A stretch of DNA of 64,000 nt from Pseudomonas quebecensis (GCF_026410085.1 NZ_CP112866.1:4773001-4837000), one strand, 5' to 3'; shown: positions 1 to 8,796, numbered from the stretch's first letter. Program-made: numbers and translations. Notes: generated by a model not told the origin, from the letters alone.

Positions 1-1
1 G

Positions 2-1273
2 AAAGAGGTGGTGCCACAGGCCCGCGCCGGCTTGCTGCCGAACCTCTCGGGCGGTGCCGATATCAACAATGTGCGCACCCAGATCGATACCCCGGCCGCC
101 ACCGCCAACCGCGATGCCCACTCCTGGCGCGCCACCCTCAGCCAGCCGCTGTTCCGCGCCGATCGCTGGTTCCAGCTGCAGGCTGCCGAAGCCACCAATG
201 AACAGGCGGCCCTGCAACTGTCGGCCACCGAACAGAACATGATCCTGCAGAGCGCCGAGAACTATTTCGCCGTGCTGCGCGCCCAGGACAACCTGGCCTC
301 GACCAAGGCCGAAGAGAACGCCTTCAAGCGCCAACTGGACCAGTCCAACGAACGCTTCGACGTGGGCCTGTCGGACAAGACCGATGTGCTGCAATCCCAG
401 GCCAGCTACGACACCGCGCGGGCCAACCGAATCCTCGCGCAGCGCCAGGTGGAGGACGCATTTGAAGCGCTGATCACCCTGACCAACCGTCAGTACAACT
501 CGATCCAGGGCATTGTCCACACGCTACCGGTGTTGCCGCCGCTGCCGAACGACGCCAAAGCCTGGGTCGAAACCGCCGGGCGCCAGAACCTCAACCTGCT
601 GGCCAGCAACTATGCCGTCACCGCCGCCGAAGAAGTCCTCAAGCAGCGCAAGGCCGGCCACGCGCCGACCCTGGACGCGGTGGCGCAATATGAAAAAGGC
701 GATAACGACGCCCTCGGTTTCAGCAACCCGAATGCCTTCGGCACGCCCTATCGCGGTGATGTGGAACAGCGCACCATCGGCCTGCGCCTGAATATCCCGA
801 TCTATAGCGGCGGCCTGACCAGCTCGCAGGTGCGCGAATCCTATTCGCGCCTGGGCCAGACCGAACAGCAACGCGAGGGCCTGCGCCGCCAGGTGGTGGA
901 AAACACCCGCAACCTGCACCGTGCGGTAAACACCGATGTTGAGCAGGTACAGGCACGCCGCCAGTCGATCATCTCCAACCAGAGCGCGGTGGAAGCTACG
1001 GAAATCGGCTATCAGGTGGGCACCCGCAACATCGTCGACGTGCTCGACGCCCAGCGCCAGCTCTATGCTTCGGTGCGTAACTACAACAACAGCCGCTACG
1101 ACTACATTCTCGACAACCTGCGCTTGAAGCAGGCCGCGGGCACGCTGAACCCAGGGGATTTACAGGACCTGGCGCGCTACCTCAAGGCTGACTACAACCC
1201 GGACCGCGACTTCCTGCCACCCGACCTGGCCAAAGCCGCCGCCGAACAGCTCAAGGCCCGCCCGAATAATTAA
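2..1273 (+). CDS. tolC: TolC family outer membrane channel protein (5' end cut by the window)
   Basis: This is the C-terminal part of an outer membrane efflux/type I secretion channel that docks to inner-membrane exporters and forms a trimeric tunnel through the periplasm. The open frame runs from the first complete codon in the window, so the signal peptide and roughly 50 N-terminal residues lie upstream (TolC proteins are usually about 470-480 residues). Two OEP-type repeats are visible: long helical stretches such as NYFAVLRAQDNLASTKAEE and, in the second half, IGYQVGTRNIVDVLDAQRQL, a typical TolC signature. The conserved DKTDVLQSQASYDTARA segment belongs to the first repeat. It ends with a short charged tail (KARPNN). 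The partner exporter is not in the window. Family assignment is secure; the exact gene name is by similarity. Confidence 0.9.
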   Translation, partial: KEVVPQARAGLLPNLSGGADINNVRTQIDTPAATANRDAHSWRATLSQPLFRADRWFQLQAAEATNEQAALQLSATEQNMILQSAENYFAVLRAQDNLASTKAEENAFKRQLDQSNERFDVGLSDKTDVLQSQASYDTARANRILAQRQVEDAFEALITLTNRQYNSIQGIVHTLPVLPPLPNDAKAWVETAGRQNLNLLASNYAVTAAEEVLKQRKAGHAPTLDAVAQYEKGDNDALGFSNPNAFGTPYRGDVEQRTIGLRLNIPIYSGGLTSSQVRESYSRLGQTEQQREGLRRQVVENTRNLHRAVNTDVEQVQARRQSIISNQSAVEATEIGYQVGTRNIVDVLDAQRQLYASVRNYNNSRYDYILDNLRLKQAAGTLNPGDLQDLARYLKADYNPDRDFLPPDLAKAAAEQLKARPNN

Positions 1274-1307
1274 TCACGCTGCTAAATCATGTGTGAGGGG
1301 CTTGATC

Positions 1308-1547
1308 ATGTGGGAGGGGGCTTGCCCCTATGCCGGTCAGTTAAGGAGGAACACTGTAACTGTGGTGAGCGGGCTTGCCCCGCGTTGGGCTGCGCAGCAG
1401 CCCCAATAGGAGCGTCGCAGTATGCCAGGCAGCTCCGGGACTATGTTTTGGGGCTGCTTCGCAGCCCAACGCGGGGCAAGCCCGCTCGCCACAGGTTACT
1501 GGTTGCCCGTTCCGTCTCTTAACTGACTGGCATTGGGGCTTGCCCCC
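1308..1547. repeat. Nested REP-type inverted repeats filling the tolC-waaA gap
   Basis: The 342-base gap between tolC and the convergent waaA holds no gene. It contains two inverted repeats, one inside the other, on nearly the same axis. The inner arms (1360-1404 and 1450-1494) are complementary at 43 of 45 positions. The outer arms (1316-1344 and 1519-1547) are complementary at 25 of 29 positions. Both arm types contain the GGGCTTGCCCC core of P. fluorescens REP elements. An imperfect direct repeat (ATCATGTGTGAGGGGCTTG and ATCATGTGGGAGGGGGCTTG) lies at about 1288-1324. It may serve as a transcription stop between the convergent genes. Confidence 0.85.
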
Positions 1548-1615
1548 GTTAGCGCAAGACAGCCAACACTAGTTGATCTGGCAGATCGCCATCAAGGGCA
1601 AGCCTCCTTCTCACG

Positions 1616-2893
1616 TTAAATCGCGATCAATCGGCCCAGACCATCGAGCAGTCGCTCAAGCGCGCCCTGGTTGGCCTGCATCACCTTGAGCCCCGCCTGC
1701 GCCATCTTGCGCGCATCCTGCGGCAGTTCGAATAACTGTCGCACGGCTTCGGCCAACCCTTGGGCGTCATCCACTTCGCGTAACGCCCCGGCTTCGCGCA
1801 TCATTGCGGTAATTTCGAGAAAGTTGAATACGTGCGGCCCCATGATCACCGGCAAGGCCAAGGCTGCCGGTTCCAATGGGTTATGACCGCCGGTCGCTAC
1901 CAGGCTGCCGCCGACGAAGGCGCTGTCCGCCAGGGCATACAGAAACAACAGCTCGCCCATGGTGTCGCCCAGCAGCACCGAGGTCTGCGCCGTGACGGGC
2001 TCGCCGCTGGAGCGCCGAACCGTGGTAAAGCCTTGCTGCCGGCACAGATCGAACATCGGCCCGAAGCGTTCCTGATGGCGCGGCACCAGAATCAGCAACG
2101 CATTGGGGTAGCTGTCGAGAAGTTGGCGATGGGCCGCCAGCACCACTTCATCTTCGCCGGCGTGGGTGCTGGCGGCGATCCACACCGGCCGTTCAGTGGC
2201 GCCCCATTGCGCACGCAGCGCGGCGGCGCGGGCCGATAATTGCGGGTCGACGGTCAGGTCGAACTTGATCGAACCGGTCACCTCGACGGTTTCAGGGCGT
2301 GCGCCCAGGCTCAGGAAGCGCTGGGCTTCGGTCTGCGTTTGCACGGCCAACAGGCTCATCTGCGACAGCATCGGCGCGGTTAACTTGGCGAAGCGCCCAT
2401 AACCTTTGGCCGAGCGCGCCGACAGCCGCGCATTGGCCAGCGCCACCGGAATGCCGCGCCGGGCACAGGCGTGGATATGGTTGGGCCACAGCTCGGTCTC
2501 CATGATCACTGCCAGTTTCGGCTGCACGCGATCCAGAAAGCGCTTGGCCGCGCAGGGTAAGTCATACGGCAAATAGCAGTGCTGGATGCGCGGCTCGTTG
2601 GCGAACAGGGCCTGGATCCGCTCGGAACCGGTGGGCGTCATGCAGGTGATCGTGATCGGCAGGTGTGGATAACGCGCCAGCAACCCACGGACCATCGGCG
2701 CGGCCGCGATGCTTTCGCCCACCGAGACGGCATGCACCCAGATCCCGCCCGGCTGCAACGTCGGCAAGCCATAGGAGAACCGTTCGCCCACGCGCTGGGC
2801 GTAAGCCGGCGCCTTGCGCGCGCGCAGCCACAGACGTAAGGCCACCAACGGCAGCGCCAGGTAAAACAGACAGGTGTAGAGAGTTCTATTCAT
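1616..2893 (-). CDS. waaA: 3-deoxy-D-manno-octulosonic acid (Kdo) transferase
   Basis: This enzyme moves Kdo from CMP-Kdo onto lipid IVA, the first step of LPS inner-core assembly, on the cytoplasmic face of the inner membrane. At 425 residues it has normal family length. Residues 1-25 form an N-terminal membrane anchor (LYTCLFYLALPLVALRLWL). The N-terminal Rossmann-like domain carries VHAVSVGES with Glu60, which aligns with the catalytic base of KdtA/WaaA. The C-terminal half shows the GT-B features GGSLVATGGHNPLEPAALALP, binding the nucleotide sugar. The neighbour order waaA, LysR, SMR pump matches the P. aeruginosa order as I recall it. The start is the only ATG that leaves the membrane anchor intact. 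The number of Kdo residues it adds cannot be read from sequence. Confidence 0.95.
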   Translation of the reverse strand: MNRTLYTCLFYLALPLVALRLWLRARKAPAYAQRVGERFSYGLPTLQPGGIWVHAVSVGESIAAAPMVRGLLARYPHLPITITCMTPTGSERIQALFANEPRIQHCYLPYDLPCAAKRFLDRVQPKLAVIMETELWPNHIHACARRGIPVALANARLSARSAKGYGRFAKLTAPMLSQMSLLAVQTQTEAQRFLSLGARPETVEVTGSIKFDLTVDPQLSARAAALRAQWGATERPVWIAASTHAGEDEVVLAAHRQLLDSYPNALLILVPRHQERFGPMFDLCRQQGFTTVRRSSGEPVTAQTSVLLGDTMGELLFLYALADSAFVGGSLVATGGHNPLEPAALALPVIMGPHVFNFLEITAMMREAGALREVDDAQGLAEAVRQLFELPQDARKMAQAGLKVMQANQGALERLLDGLGRLIAI

Positions 2894-2916
2894 GGCGGCG
2901 GAGTTTATCCACTTTT

Positions 2917-3807
2917 TCAGTCAATCGCCCGCAGACACTCGGCAAAACGCTCAGCGAGAAATCGCGCGGCAGGCCCCAGGGGCTCATCGCGCCGCCAGAC
3001 CAACTCGACCACCAGCGCCGGTGGGGTCCATTCGCTGTCGAGTTCGACCATCAGGTTCTGGTAGGCGGGGTATTGCACCACGTGCCGAGGCAGCCAGGCC
3101 CAGCCCAGGCCACGGATCAGCCATTCGGCCAGCACGTAGAAGCTGTCGGCCCGCCAGACCTGCGGGCTGGCGGCTTCGCTGCCGGGATAGACACTGGTCT
3201 GGGTCGACATCAATAACTGGCGATATTGCGCCAGACCCTGGCAATCCACGCGGTTCTGCGCCGCCAGCGGATGCCGGCGCCCGCAGACCGTAACCATCTC
3301 CACACTGCCCACCACCCGACGCTCCAATGCTTCGGGAATTTGGTCGTGATAGAACAGCATGCCCAGGTCAGCCCTGCGCTCCACCAATTTGCGCGCGACA
3401 TCGCCTTGGGCGGCGCTGGAAAGCTGCACTTCCAGATTGGGAAATTTCCCCGCCAGGGCGTCCAGGCTGTCGAGCACCGGCTGATACAGCATCGCCTCGT
3501 CCTGAGCCAGGCGCAGACAGGCTTCTTCGCCACGCATCAATGACAGGGCGCGTCCGCTGAGGCGTTCACACTGGCGCAAGACTTCGCGCGCCTCTTCGAG
3601 CAACACAGCGCCGGCTTCGGTCAGGCGCGGCTGGCGACCGCTGCTGCGTTCGAACAGGCTCACGCCCAAGTCAGCCTCCAGCATTGCAATGCCGTTGCTG
3701 ACCGCCGACTGTGCCTTGCGCTGCCCGCGTGCCACCGCCGAAAACGAGCGCTGCTCGGCCACGCTGACAAACAGACGCATCTGCTCCAGATCCCATTGAA
3801 CGCTCAT
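2917..3807 (-). CDS. LysR family transcriptional regulator
   Basis: This 296-residue protein has the standard LysR layout. A winged helix-turn-helix spans about residues 5-65 (LEQMRLFVSVAEQRSFSAVA, then QSAVSNGIAMLEADLGVSLFER), followed by a two-lobed effector-binding domain. The start chosen is MSVQWDLEQM at 3807, which places the HTH at the usual position; an open frame continues further upstream but would run into emrE. It is divergent from emrE with about 100 bases between the two starts, so it may control the pump, as LysR proteins often control the divergent neighbour. The ligand is unknown. Family call is certain, target is inferred from position only. Confidence 0.9.
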   Translation of the reverse strand: MSVQWDLEQMRLFVSVAEQRSFSAVARGQRKAQSAVSNGIAMLEADLGVSLFERSSGRQPRLTEAGAVLLEEAREVLRQCERLSGRALSLMRGEEACLRLAQDEAMLYQPVLDSLDALAGKFPNLEVQLSSAAQGDVARKLVERRADLGMLFYHDQIPEALERRVVGSVEMVTVCGRRHPLAAQNRVDCQGLAQYRQLLMSTQTSVYPGSEAASPQVWRADSFYVLAEWLIRGLGWAWLPRHVVQYPAYQNLMVELDSEWTPPALVVELVWRRDEPLGPAARFLAERFAECLRAID

Positions 3808-3909
3808 ACGCGACCTATCTCTTATACGGATAGGTAATGACTTTACCCCATCCAGGCAGCGGCTAAAATGCCGGCCTGATTGACCCGCCCTACGCCGAGG
3901 ATTTCCCCT

Positions 3910-4245
3910 ATGAACGCTGCCTATTGCTACCTGGCCATCGCCATCTGCTCGGAGGTGATCGCCACTGTTTCCATGAAAGCTATCAAGGGCTGGAGCACCC
4001 CGATCCCACTGCTGCTGGTGATCGTCGGCTACGGCGTAGCGTTCTGGATGCTCACCCTGGTGGTGCGCACAGTGCCGGTGGGCGTGGCCTATGCCGTGTG
4101 GGCCGGGATGGGGATCGTGATGGTCAGCGTTGCGGCACTGTTTATCTACGGGCAGAAGCTCGACCTGCCGGCGATGCTGGGCATGGGCTTGATTGTGCTG
4201 GGAGTGGTGGTGATTCAGTTGTTCTCCAAAACCGCAGGGCATTGA
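3910..4245 (+). CDS. emrE: Small multidrug resistance (SMR) efflux protein, EmrE type
   Basis: This 111-residue inner-membrane protein has four predicted transmembrane helices and works as a dimer exchanging protons for cationic drugs such as quaternary ammonium compounds. The membrane-embedded carboxylate essential for transport is Glu15 in AIAICSEVIATVSMKA, equivalent to EmrE Glu14. The conserved YAVWAGMGIV segment of helix 3, with its Trp, is present, as is GLIVLGVVVIQLFS in helix 4. The start is the ATG at 3910, preceded by GAGGATTTCCCCT. An in-frame upstream ATG at 3880 would only add a polar tail. P. aeruginosa has an EmrE orthologue in the same setting. Substrate range is not deducible. 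Confidence 0.9.
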   Translation: MNAAYCYLAIAICSEVIATVSMKAIKGWSTPIPLLLVIVGYGVAFWMLTLVVRTVPVGVAYAVWAGMGIVMVSVAALFIYGQKLDLPAMLGMGLIVLGVVVIQLFSKTAGH

Positions 4246-4327
4246 GCCGCGGCCAACGTGTCGCACTGATAACGGGGCACTGCGCGCTATACTACGCGCC
4301 CATTTCCAACGCAGAGGTCCCGCGCGC

Positions 4328-5497
4328 ATGCCTATTTCCACCGACGTTCTGATTGTCGGCGCCGGGGTTGCCGGCCTCTGGCTCAACGCGCGCCTGCGCG
4401 GCCAGGGATTCGCCACGGTGCTGGTGGAGAGCGCCACCCTCGGTGGCGGACAAAGCGTCAAGTCCCAGGGGATCATTCACGGCGGCGCCAAGTATGCGTT
4501 GCACGGCGCCCTCACCGGCGCCTCCGAAGCCATCGCCGACATGCCGCGCCGCTGGCGCGAAGCTCTGGCCGGCGACGGCGAGCTGGACCTGTCCGGCGTG
4601 CGCGTGCTGTCCCAGGCCCACTACCTGTGGTCCCCCGGCACACTCGCCGGCAACCTCACCAGTTTCTTCGCCAGCAAGGCCGTACGTGGCCGGGTGGATC
4701 AGGTCAAGGGCGACGAGTTGCCGCCGGCTTTGCAAGACAAACGCTTCAAGGGCAAGGTCTACCGCCTGGCCGAACTGGTAGTGGACGTACCCAGCGTCAT
4801 CGAGCGCCTCGCGCAGCTGGCCGGTGACAGCCTGCTCGCCGGGCAGCACATTGAACCGCTGCTGGACGGCGACAGCCTGGTGGGCTTGAAAGTGGACGGC
4901 CGCGAGATTCGCGCCCAACGCATCGTGTTGAGCGCCGGCGCCGGCACCGCAGACTTGCTCAGCGCCCTGGGCCTGAGCCAGCCGGCCATGCAGAAGCGGG
5001 CGCTGCACATGATCCTCGCCAAAGGCCCCGGCCTGAAGCCGCTGTACGCTCACTGCCTGGGCGGTGGCACCAAGCCGCGCCTGACCATCACCACGCACCC
5101 GGCCGCCAATGGCGAATGGGTCTGGTACATGGGCGGCGACATCGCCGAAGCCGATGGCGTGGCGCGCACACCAGAGGCACAGATCGCCACCGCGCAGCAA
5201 GAGCTGGCACACCTGCTGCCCTGGATCGACATGAGCCAGACCCGCTGGGCCACCCTGCGTGTCGATCGCGCCGAGCCCCTGCAGTCGGGCCTGAGCCGCC
5301 CCGACAACGCCTTCCTCGCCGAGCAGGGCCGCCTGCTGGTGGGCTGGCCAACCAAACTGGCCCTGGCGCCGGACTTCGCCGATCGCGTGCTGCACAGCCT
5401 GGAACGCGACGGCATTCAGCCTGGCGCCACGCAACCGCTGCCGGAACTGCCCAAGCCCGCCCTCGGCGTGCCCGTCTGGGAGACCCTGTTGCCATGA
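4328..5497 (+). CDS. FAD-dependent oxidoreductase of the DAO / glycerol-3-phosphate dehydrogenase fold
   Basis: This 389-residue protein starts with a dinucleotide-binding motif for FAD, VLIVGAGVAGLWLNARLRG (GxGxxG, residues about 7-25), followed by an acidic residue ending strand 2 (VLVES). GGGQSVKSQGIIHGGAKYAL is the typical DAO-family segment near the isoalloxazine ring. A second nucleotide-proximal segment IVLSAGAGTADLL occurs near residue 200. The substrate is unknown; amino acids or polyol phosphates are possible for this fold. It is the first gene of a unit with the aldo/keto reductase, whose start codon overlaps its stop (ATGA), and the Nudix-like gene 40 bases further on. That coupling suggests a shared redox function, which I cannot name. 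Confidence 0.85.
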   Translation: MPISTDVLIVGAGVAGLWLNARLRGQGFATVLVESATLGGGQSVKSQGIIHGGAKYALHGALTGASEAIADMPRRWREALAGDGELDLSGVRVLSQAHYLWSPGTLAGNLTSFFASKAVRGRVDQVKGDELPPALQDKRFKGKVYRLAELVVDVPSVIERLAQLAGDSLLAGQHIEPLLDGDSLVGLKVDGREIRAQRIVLSAGAGTADLLSALGLSQPAMQKRALHMILAKGPGLKPLYAHCLGGGTKPRLTITTHPAANGEWVWYMGGDIAEADGVARTPEAQIATAQQELAHLLPWIDMSQTRWATLRVDRAEPLQSGLSRPDNAFLAEQGRLLVGWPTKLALAPDFADRVLHSLERDGIQPGATQPLPELPKPALGVPVWETLLP

Positions 5498-6306
5498 GCC
5501 TGCCTACCCTGCACGACCTGCATCGCCCGCTGGGCAGCACCGGCCTGCTCGTCTCGCCGCTGGGCCTGGGCACCGTCAAGCTGGGTCGCGACCAAGGGGT
5601 GAAATACCCCAATGGTTTCCAGATCCCCGCCGACGACGAGGCGCGCATGCTGCTGCGCCAGGCCCGGGAATTGGGCATCAACCTGATCGACACCGCACCA
5701 GCCTACGGCATGAGCGAAGAACGCCTGGGGCCGTTGTTGCGCGGCCAGCGTCAGGAGTGGGTGATCGTCAGCAAGGTGGGCGAAGAATTCGAGTCGGGCG
5801 TGTCGCGTCACGATTTCAGCGCCGCCCATACACGCCTGTCGATAGAACGTAGTTTGAAACGACTTGAAACGGATTTTATCGACCTGGTTTTGGTGCATTC
5901 GGACGGCAACGACTTGCACATCCTCAACGACTGCGAGGTGTACCAGACGCTGGCGCAGCTCAAGCACGAGGGCAAGATTCGCGGTTTCGGCTTCTCCGGC
6001 AAAACCGTCGAAGGCGGCGTGCAGGCTCTGGAACAGGGGGACTGCGCGATGGTTACCTACAATCTGAACGAACAGGCCGAGAAAGCCGTCATTGATTATG
6101 CGGCGGCCCACGGCAAAGGCATCCTGGTCAAAAAGGCCCTGGCCAGTGGTCACGTGTGCCTGGCGCCAGGAATGGATCCAATTCGCGCCAGTTTCACCTT
6201 GTTGTTTGCGCAACCGGGCGTCGCCAGTGCTATTGTCGGGACCATCAACCCGCTGCACCTGGCCCATAACGTGGCGACCGCTGCCCAGGTCATTCGTCAA
6301 CTCTGA
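5494..6306 (+). CDS. Aldo/keto reductase
   Basis: This 270-residue protein is a soluble NAD(P)H-dependent oxidoreductase of the (beta/alpha)8 aldo/keto reductase family. The catalytic tetrad is visible: Asp66 and Tyr71 in DTAPAYGMSEERLGPLL, Lys94 in VIVSKVGEE and His135 in LVLVHSDG. The C-terminal cofactor segment FAQPGVASAIVGTINPLHL fits the family (usually GTxxxxHL or similar). The length is shorter than the classical 320 residues but common for the bacterial subgroup. The ATG at 5494 overlaps the stop of the FAD oxidoreductase gene by four bases, so the pair is probably translationally coupled. A reading frame open further upstream overlaps that gene and is not used. The substrate is unknown. 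Confidence 0.88.
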   Translation: MSLPTLHDLHRPLGSTGLLVSPLGLGTVKLGRDQGVKYPNGFQIPADDEARMLLRQARELGINLIDTAPAYGMSEERLGPLLRGQRQEWVIVSKVGEEFESGVSRHDFSAAHTRLSIERSLKRLETDFIDLVLVHSDGNDLHILNDCEVYQTLAQLKHEGKIRGFGFSGKTVEGGVQALEQGDCAMVTYNLNEQAEKAVIDYAAAHGKGILVKKALASGHVCLAPGMDPIRASFTLLFAQPGVASAIVGTINPLHLAHNVATAAQVIRQL

Positions 6307-6346
6307 TGCCGCCGACGCGGCGACGCCGTCGCAAGAAGGAGCCGAC

Positions 6347-7315
6347 ATGCCGCGCACGCTCATAAGAAAAAACCCCAGCAACTTCAAGACACTGCCGCTT
6401 CACGTCGAAGCCACACCCGAAGGTCTGAGCTACCAGAGCGTCGGCATGCCGCTCAACTTCGCCCAGACGCTGCAACGGCGCAAACCGGTGGAAGTGCCGG
6501 ATGCCGAGCGCTTCGCCGTGGAGCTGGCCAACCTCGGGGTGTCGGTGCGCCTGACCCTCCATTGGCAAAACCGTGAGTACTGGGTGCTGGTGCGCCAACG
6601 TCGCCAGGACCGTGGCGACGTGGTGCTCAAGCTGATTTCCGGCTACGTCCCCGCCCACGAATTGAACCTGCCGCTGCACACCGCCATTCAGGAAATCGCC
6701 GAGGAATGCCTGCTGGAGACCCCCGAAGGCTGGCTCGGCGGGCGCTTCAACGAGACGTGGCTGCCGGCGCCCTACTCCACCGCCCTGCATTACCGCGAAG
6801 CCCTGCCGTTTCGCCTCAGCCCGCTGTCCGGCGCCGCGCGCCCGGTACGCTGCGCGACCACTCAGTTGATCGAGCGGCCGCGAGCCTACGTGCATTTGCC
6901 GACGGCCTCGCTGCAATTGATTTACGACCTGCGCCTGGAAGTCCCGAAGGAAGCCAAGTCCTTGAGCCTGTTCCACGTGGACGAGCGTCTGGAAGGCGAC
7001 CAGTTGGTGGCACGCCTGGATCGCCAGCGCCCGGACCTGTACCTGATGCCGCTCAAGGACGGCCAGCCACTGGCCGAGTTGTATACGGTCAAGAAGGATC
7101 AGCTGTACCCGGCGAGCACACGGGGCCTGTACCTGGCGGAAAGCTTCGCCCAGCAGGAAGGCTGGGTGGTGCGTGAAGAGCGGATTCGCTGGAAGGATTG
7201 GCTGCGCCAACAGGGGCTGGCTGAGCCTGAGAAAGAATCGAAATTGAAGCGCTTGACCGGCCGAGCGCGGCAGATGCTGCGCAAGATCGTGCCGAAGAAG
7301 AAACGAGCCACCTGA
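6347..7315 (+). CDS. Conserved Pseudomonas protein with a divergent Nudix-like box
   Basis: This 322-residue protein has no certain function. The ATG at 6347 follows AAGAAGGAGCCGAC, a good ribosome binding site. Residues 99-122 read SGYVPAHELNLPL then HTAIQEIAEECLL, which resembles the Nudix box Gx5Ex7REUxEExGU. Gly99, Glu105, Glu116, Glu119 and Glu120 are in place, but the Arg is Gln115 and two residues are inserted between Glu105 and the helix. The helix that binds metal in Nudix hydrolases is therefore partly conserved. The C-terminus is strongly basic (LKRLTGRARQMLRKIVPKKK). It follows the oxidoreductase pair closely and is probably in the same transcript. Homologues in Pseudomonas are, as I recall, called hypothetical or, doubtfully, metal ABC transporter ATPase; no Walker motifs are seen. 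Confidence 0.7.
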   Translation: MPRTLIRKNPSNFKTLPLHVEATPEGLSYQSVGMPLNFAQTLQRRKPVEVPDAERFAVELANLGVSVRLTLHWQNREYWVLVRQRRQDRGDVVLKLISGYVPAHELNLPLHTAIQEIAEECLLETPEGWLGGRFNETWLPAPYSTALHYREALPFRLSPLSGAARPVRCATTQLIERPRAYVHLPTASLQLIYDLRLEVPKEAKSLSLFHVDERLEGDQLVARLDRQRPDLYLMPLKDGQPLAELYTVKKDQLYPASTRGLYLAESFAQQEGWVVREERIRWKDWLRQQGLAEPEKESKLKRLTGRARQMLRKIVPKKKRAT

Positions 7316-7329
7316 ACCAGGCGTGAGCC

Positions 7330-7369
7330 CTGGCAAGCAGGCCTGACAGCGATCAGGCCCGCTTACCAG
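7330..7369. terminator. Bidirectional hairpin between the Nudix-like gene and hldE
   Basis: A 17-base stem with two mismatches (arms 7330-7346 and 7353-7369, loop CAGCGA) fills the 56-base gap between the convergent genes. There is no long T-run on either side, so termination strength is uncertain. Confidence 0.65.
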
Positions 7370-7371
7370 CG

Positions 7372-8796
7372 TTACTCATTGTTGCGGATTTTTTCAACAA
7401 TCGCCGTGGTCGAGCTGTTTTCGACCAGGCCCAGCACTTTGACCGTGCCACCGTAGGCGCTGACGATATCGGCACCTACCACCTGGTCGACCGAGTAGTC
7501 TCCGCCTTTGACCAGCACATCCGGCTTGACCTGGGCCAACAGGTTTTCCGGGGTCCCCTCGGGAAAGCTGATCACCCAGTCCACCGCGCCCAGACCCGCC
7601 AGGACCGCCATGCGCCGGTCGACGCTGTTGATCGGGCGGCCTGGGCCTTTGAGGCGGCTGACCGAGGCATCGTCGTTGACCGCGACGATCAAGCGATCGC
7701 CTTGGGCGCGCGCCTGCTCCAGGTAAGTCACGTGGCCGGCATGCAGGATGTCGAAGCAACCGTTGGTGAACACGATGCTCTCGTTATGGGCACGGGCATC
7801 GTCAATCGCCAGCAGCAATTGCTCAAGGCTCAGCACACCACGTTCCGAGCCTTCGGAACGCTGGATGGCGCGGCGCAACTCAGGCGCACTGATCGCAGCG
7901 GTACCCAATTTGCCGACTACGATGCCCGCCGCCAGGTTGGCCAGTGCCACCGCGTGCGGCAGCTCTTCGCCGGCAGCAATGGAGGCGGCCAATGTGGAAA
8001 TCACGGTATCGCCTGCGCCGGTGACATCGAACACTTCACGGGCCCGCGCCGGCAGGTGCATGGCCGGGTGGCCGGGGCGCAATAGCGTCATGCCGTGCTC
8101 GCCACGGGTGACCAGCAAGGCCCCCAGGTCCAGGTCAGCCATCAGCGCCGCACCTTTGCTGACCAGTTCGTGCTCATCGGCGCAACCGCCGACGATGGTT
8201 TCGAACTCGCTGAGGTTCGGCGTGATCAGGCTGGCGCCCCGGTAAATCGAGAAGTCCTTGCCCTTGGGATCGGCCAGCACCGGAATGCCCCTGGCCTTCG
8301 CGGCCTGGATCAGCATCTGATGGTTCTTCAATGCACCTTTGCCGTAGTCGGACAGCACCAGCACCTTGATGCCTTCAAGCAACTCGTCGACCTGGTCGCT
8401 GAGAGCCAGTGCATCGGTGGCGAAGGGTTCTTCGAAATCGATCCGCAGCAATTGCTGATGACGACTCATCACTCGCAATTTGACGATGGTGGGCTGATGG
8501 GCGATGCGCTGAAACAACGCGCGCACGCCGGCGCCGCGCAGGCTGTTGGCCAGGCTGTCGGCGGCTTCGTCGTCGCCGGTCACGCCGACCAGGGAGGCCG
8601 GCGCGCCGAGCGCGGCGATATTGAGGGCGACGTTGGCAGCGCCGCCCGGGCGGTCTTCGATTTGCTCGACCTTGACGACCGGCACCGGCGCCTCAGGGGA
8701 AATCCGTGAGGTACCACCATGCCAGTAACGGTCGAGCATGACATCGCCGACCACCAAGACGGGGGCTTGATCGAATCGCGGCATGGACAACTTCAT
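7372..8796 (-). CDS. hldE: Bifunctional heptose 7-phosphate kinase / heptose 1-phosphate adenylyltransferase
   Basis: HldE carries out two steps of ADP-heptose synthesis for the LPS inner core: it phosphorylates D-glycero-beta-D-manno-heptose 7-phosphate at C1 and, after the phosphatase step, adds AMP. It has 474 residues counted from MKLSMPRF. The N-terminal domain is a PfkB/ribokinase-type kinase, with GGAANVALNIAALG near residue 50 and the anion-hole motif FDVTGAGDTV near residue 260. The C-terminal cytidylyltransferase-like domain begins near residue 340 with FTNGCFDILHAGHVTYL, including the HxGH motif. Both halves look intact. An in-frame start six codons upstream (MYVGCS) is possible. 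It lies downstream of msbA on the same strand, as in P. aeruginosa. Confidence 0.95.
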   Translation of the reverse strand: MKLSMPRFDQAPVLVVGDVMLDRYWHGGTSRISPEAPVPVVKVEQIEDRPGGAANVALNIAALGAPASLVGVTGDDEAADSLANSLRGAGVRALFQRIAHQPTIVKLRVMSRHQQLLRIDFEEPFATDALALSDQVDELLEGIKVLVLSDYGKGALKNHQMLIQAAKARGIPVLADPKGKDFSIYRGASLITPNLSEFETIVGGCADEHELVSKGAALMADLDLGALLVTRGEHGMTLLRPGHPAMHLPARAREVFDVTGAGDTVISTLAASIAAGEELPHAVALANLAAGIVVGKLGTAAISAPELRRAIQRSEGSERGVLSLEQLLLAIDDARAHNESIVFTNGCFDILHAGHVTYLEQARAQGDRLIVAVNDDASVSRLKGPGRPINSVDRRMAVLAGLGAVDWVISFPEGTPENLLAQVKPDVLVKGGDYSVDQVVGADIVSAYGGTVKVLGLVENSSTTAIVEKIRNNE

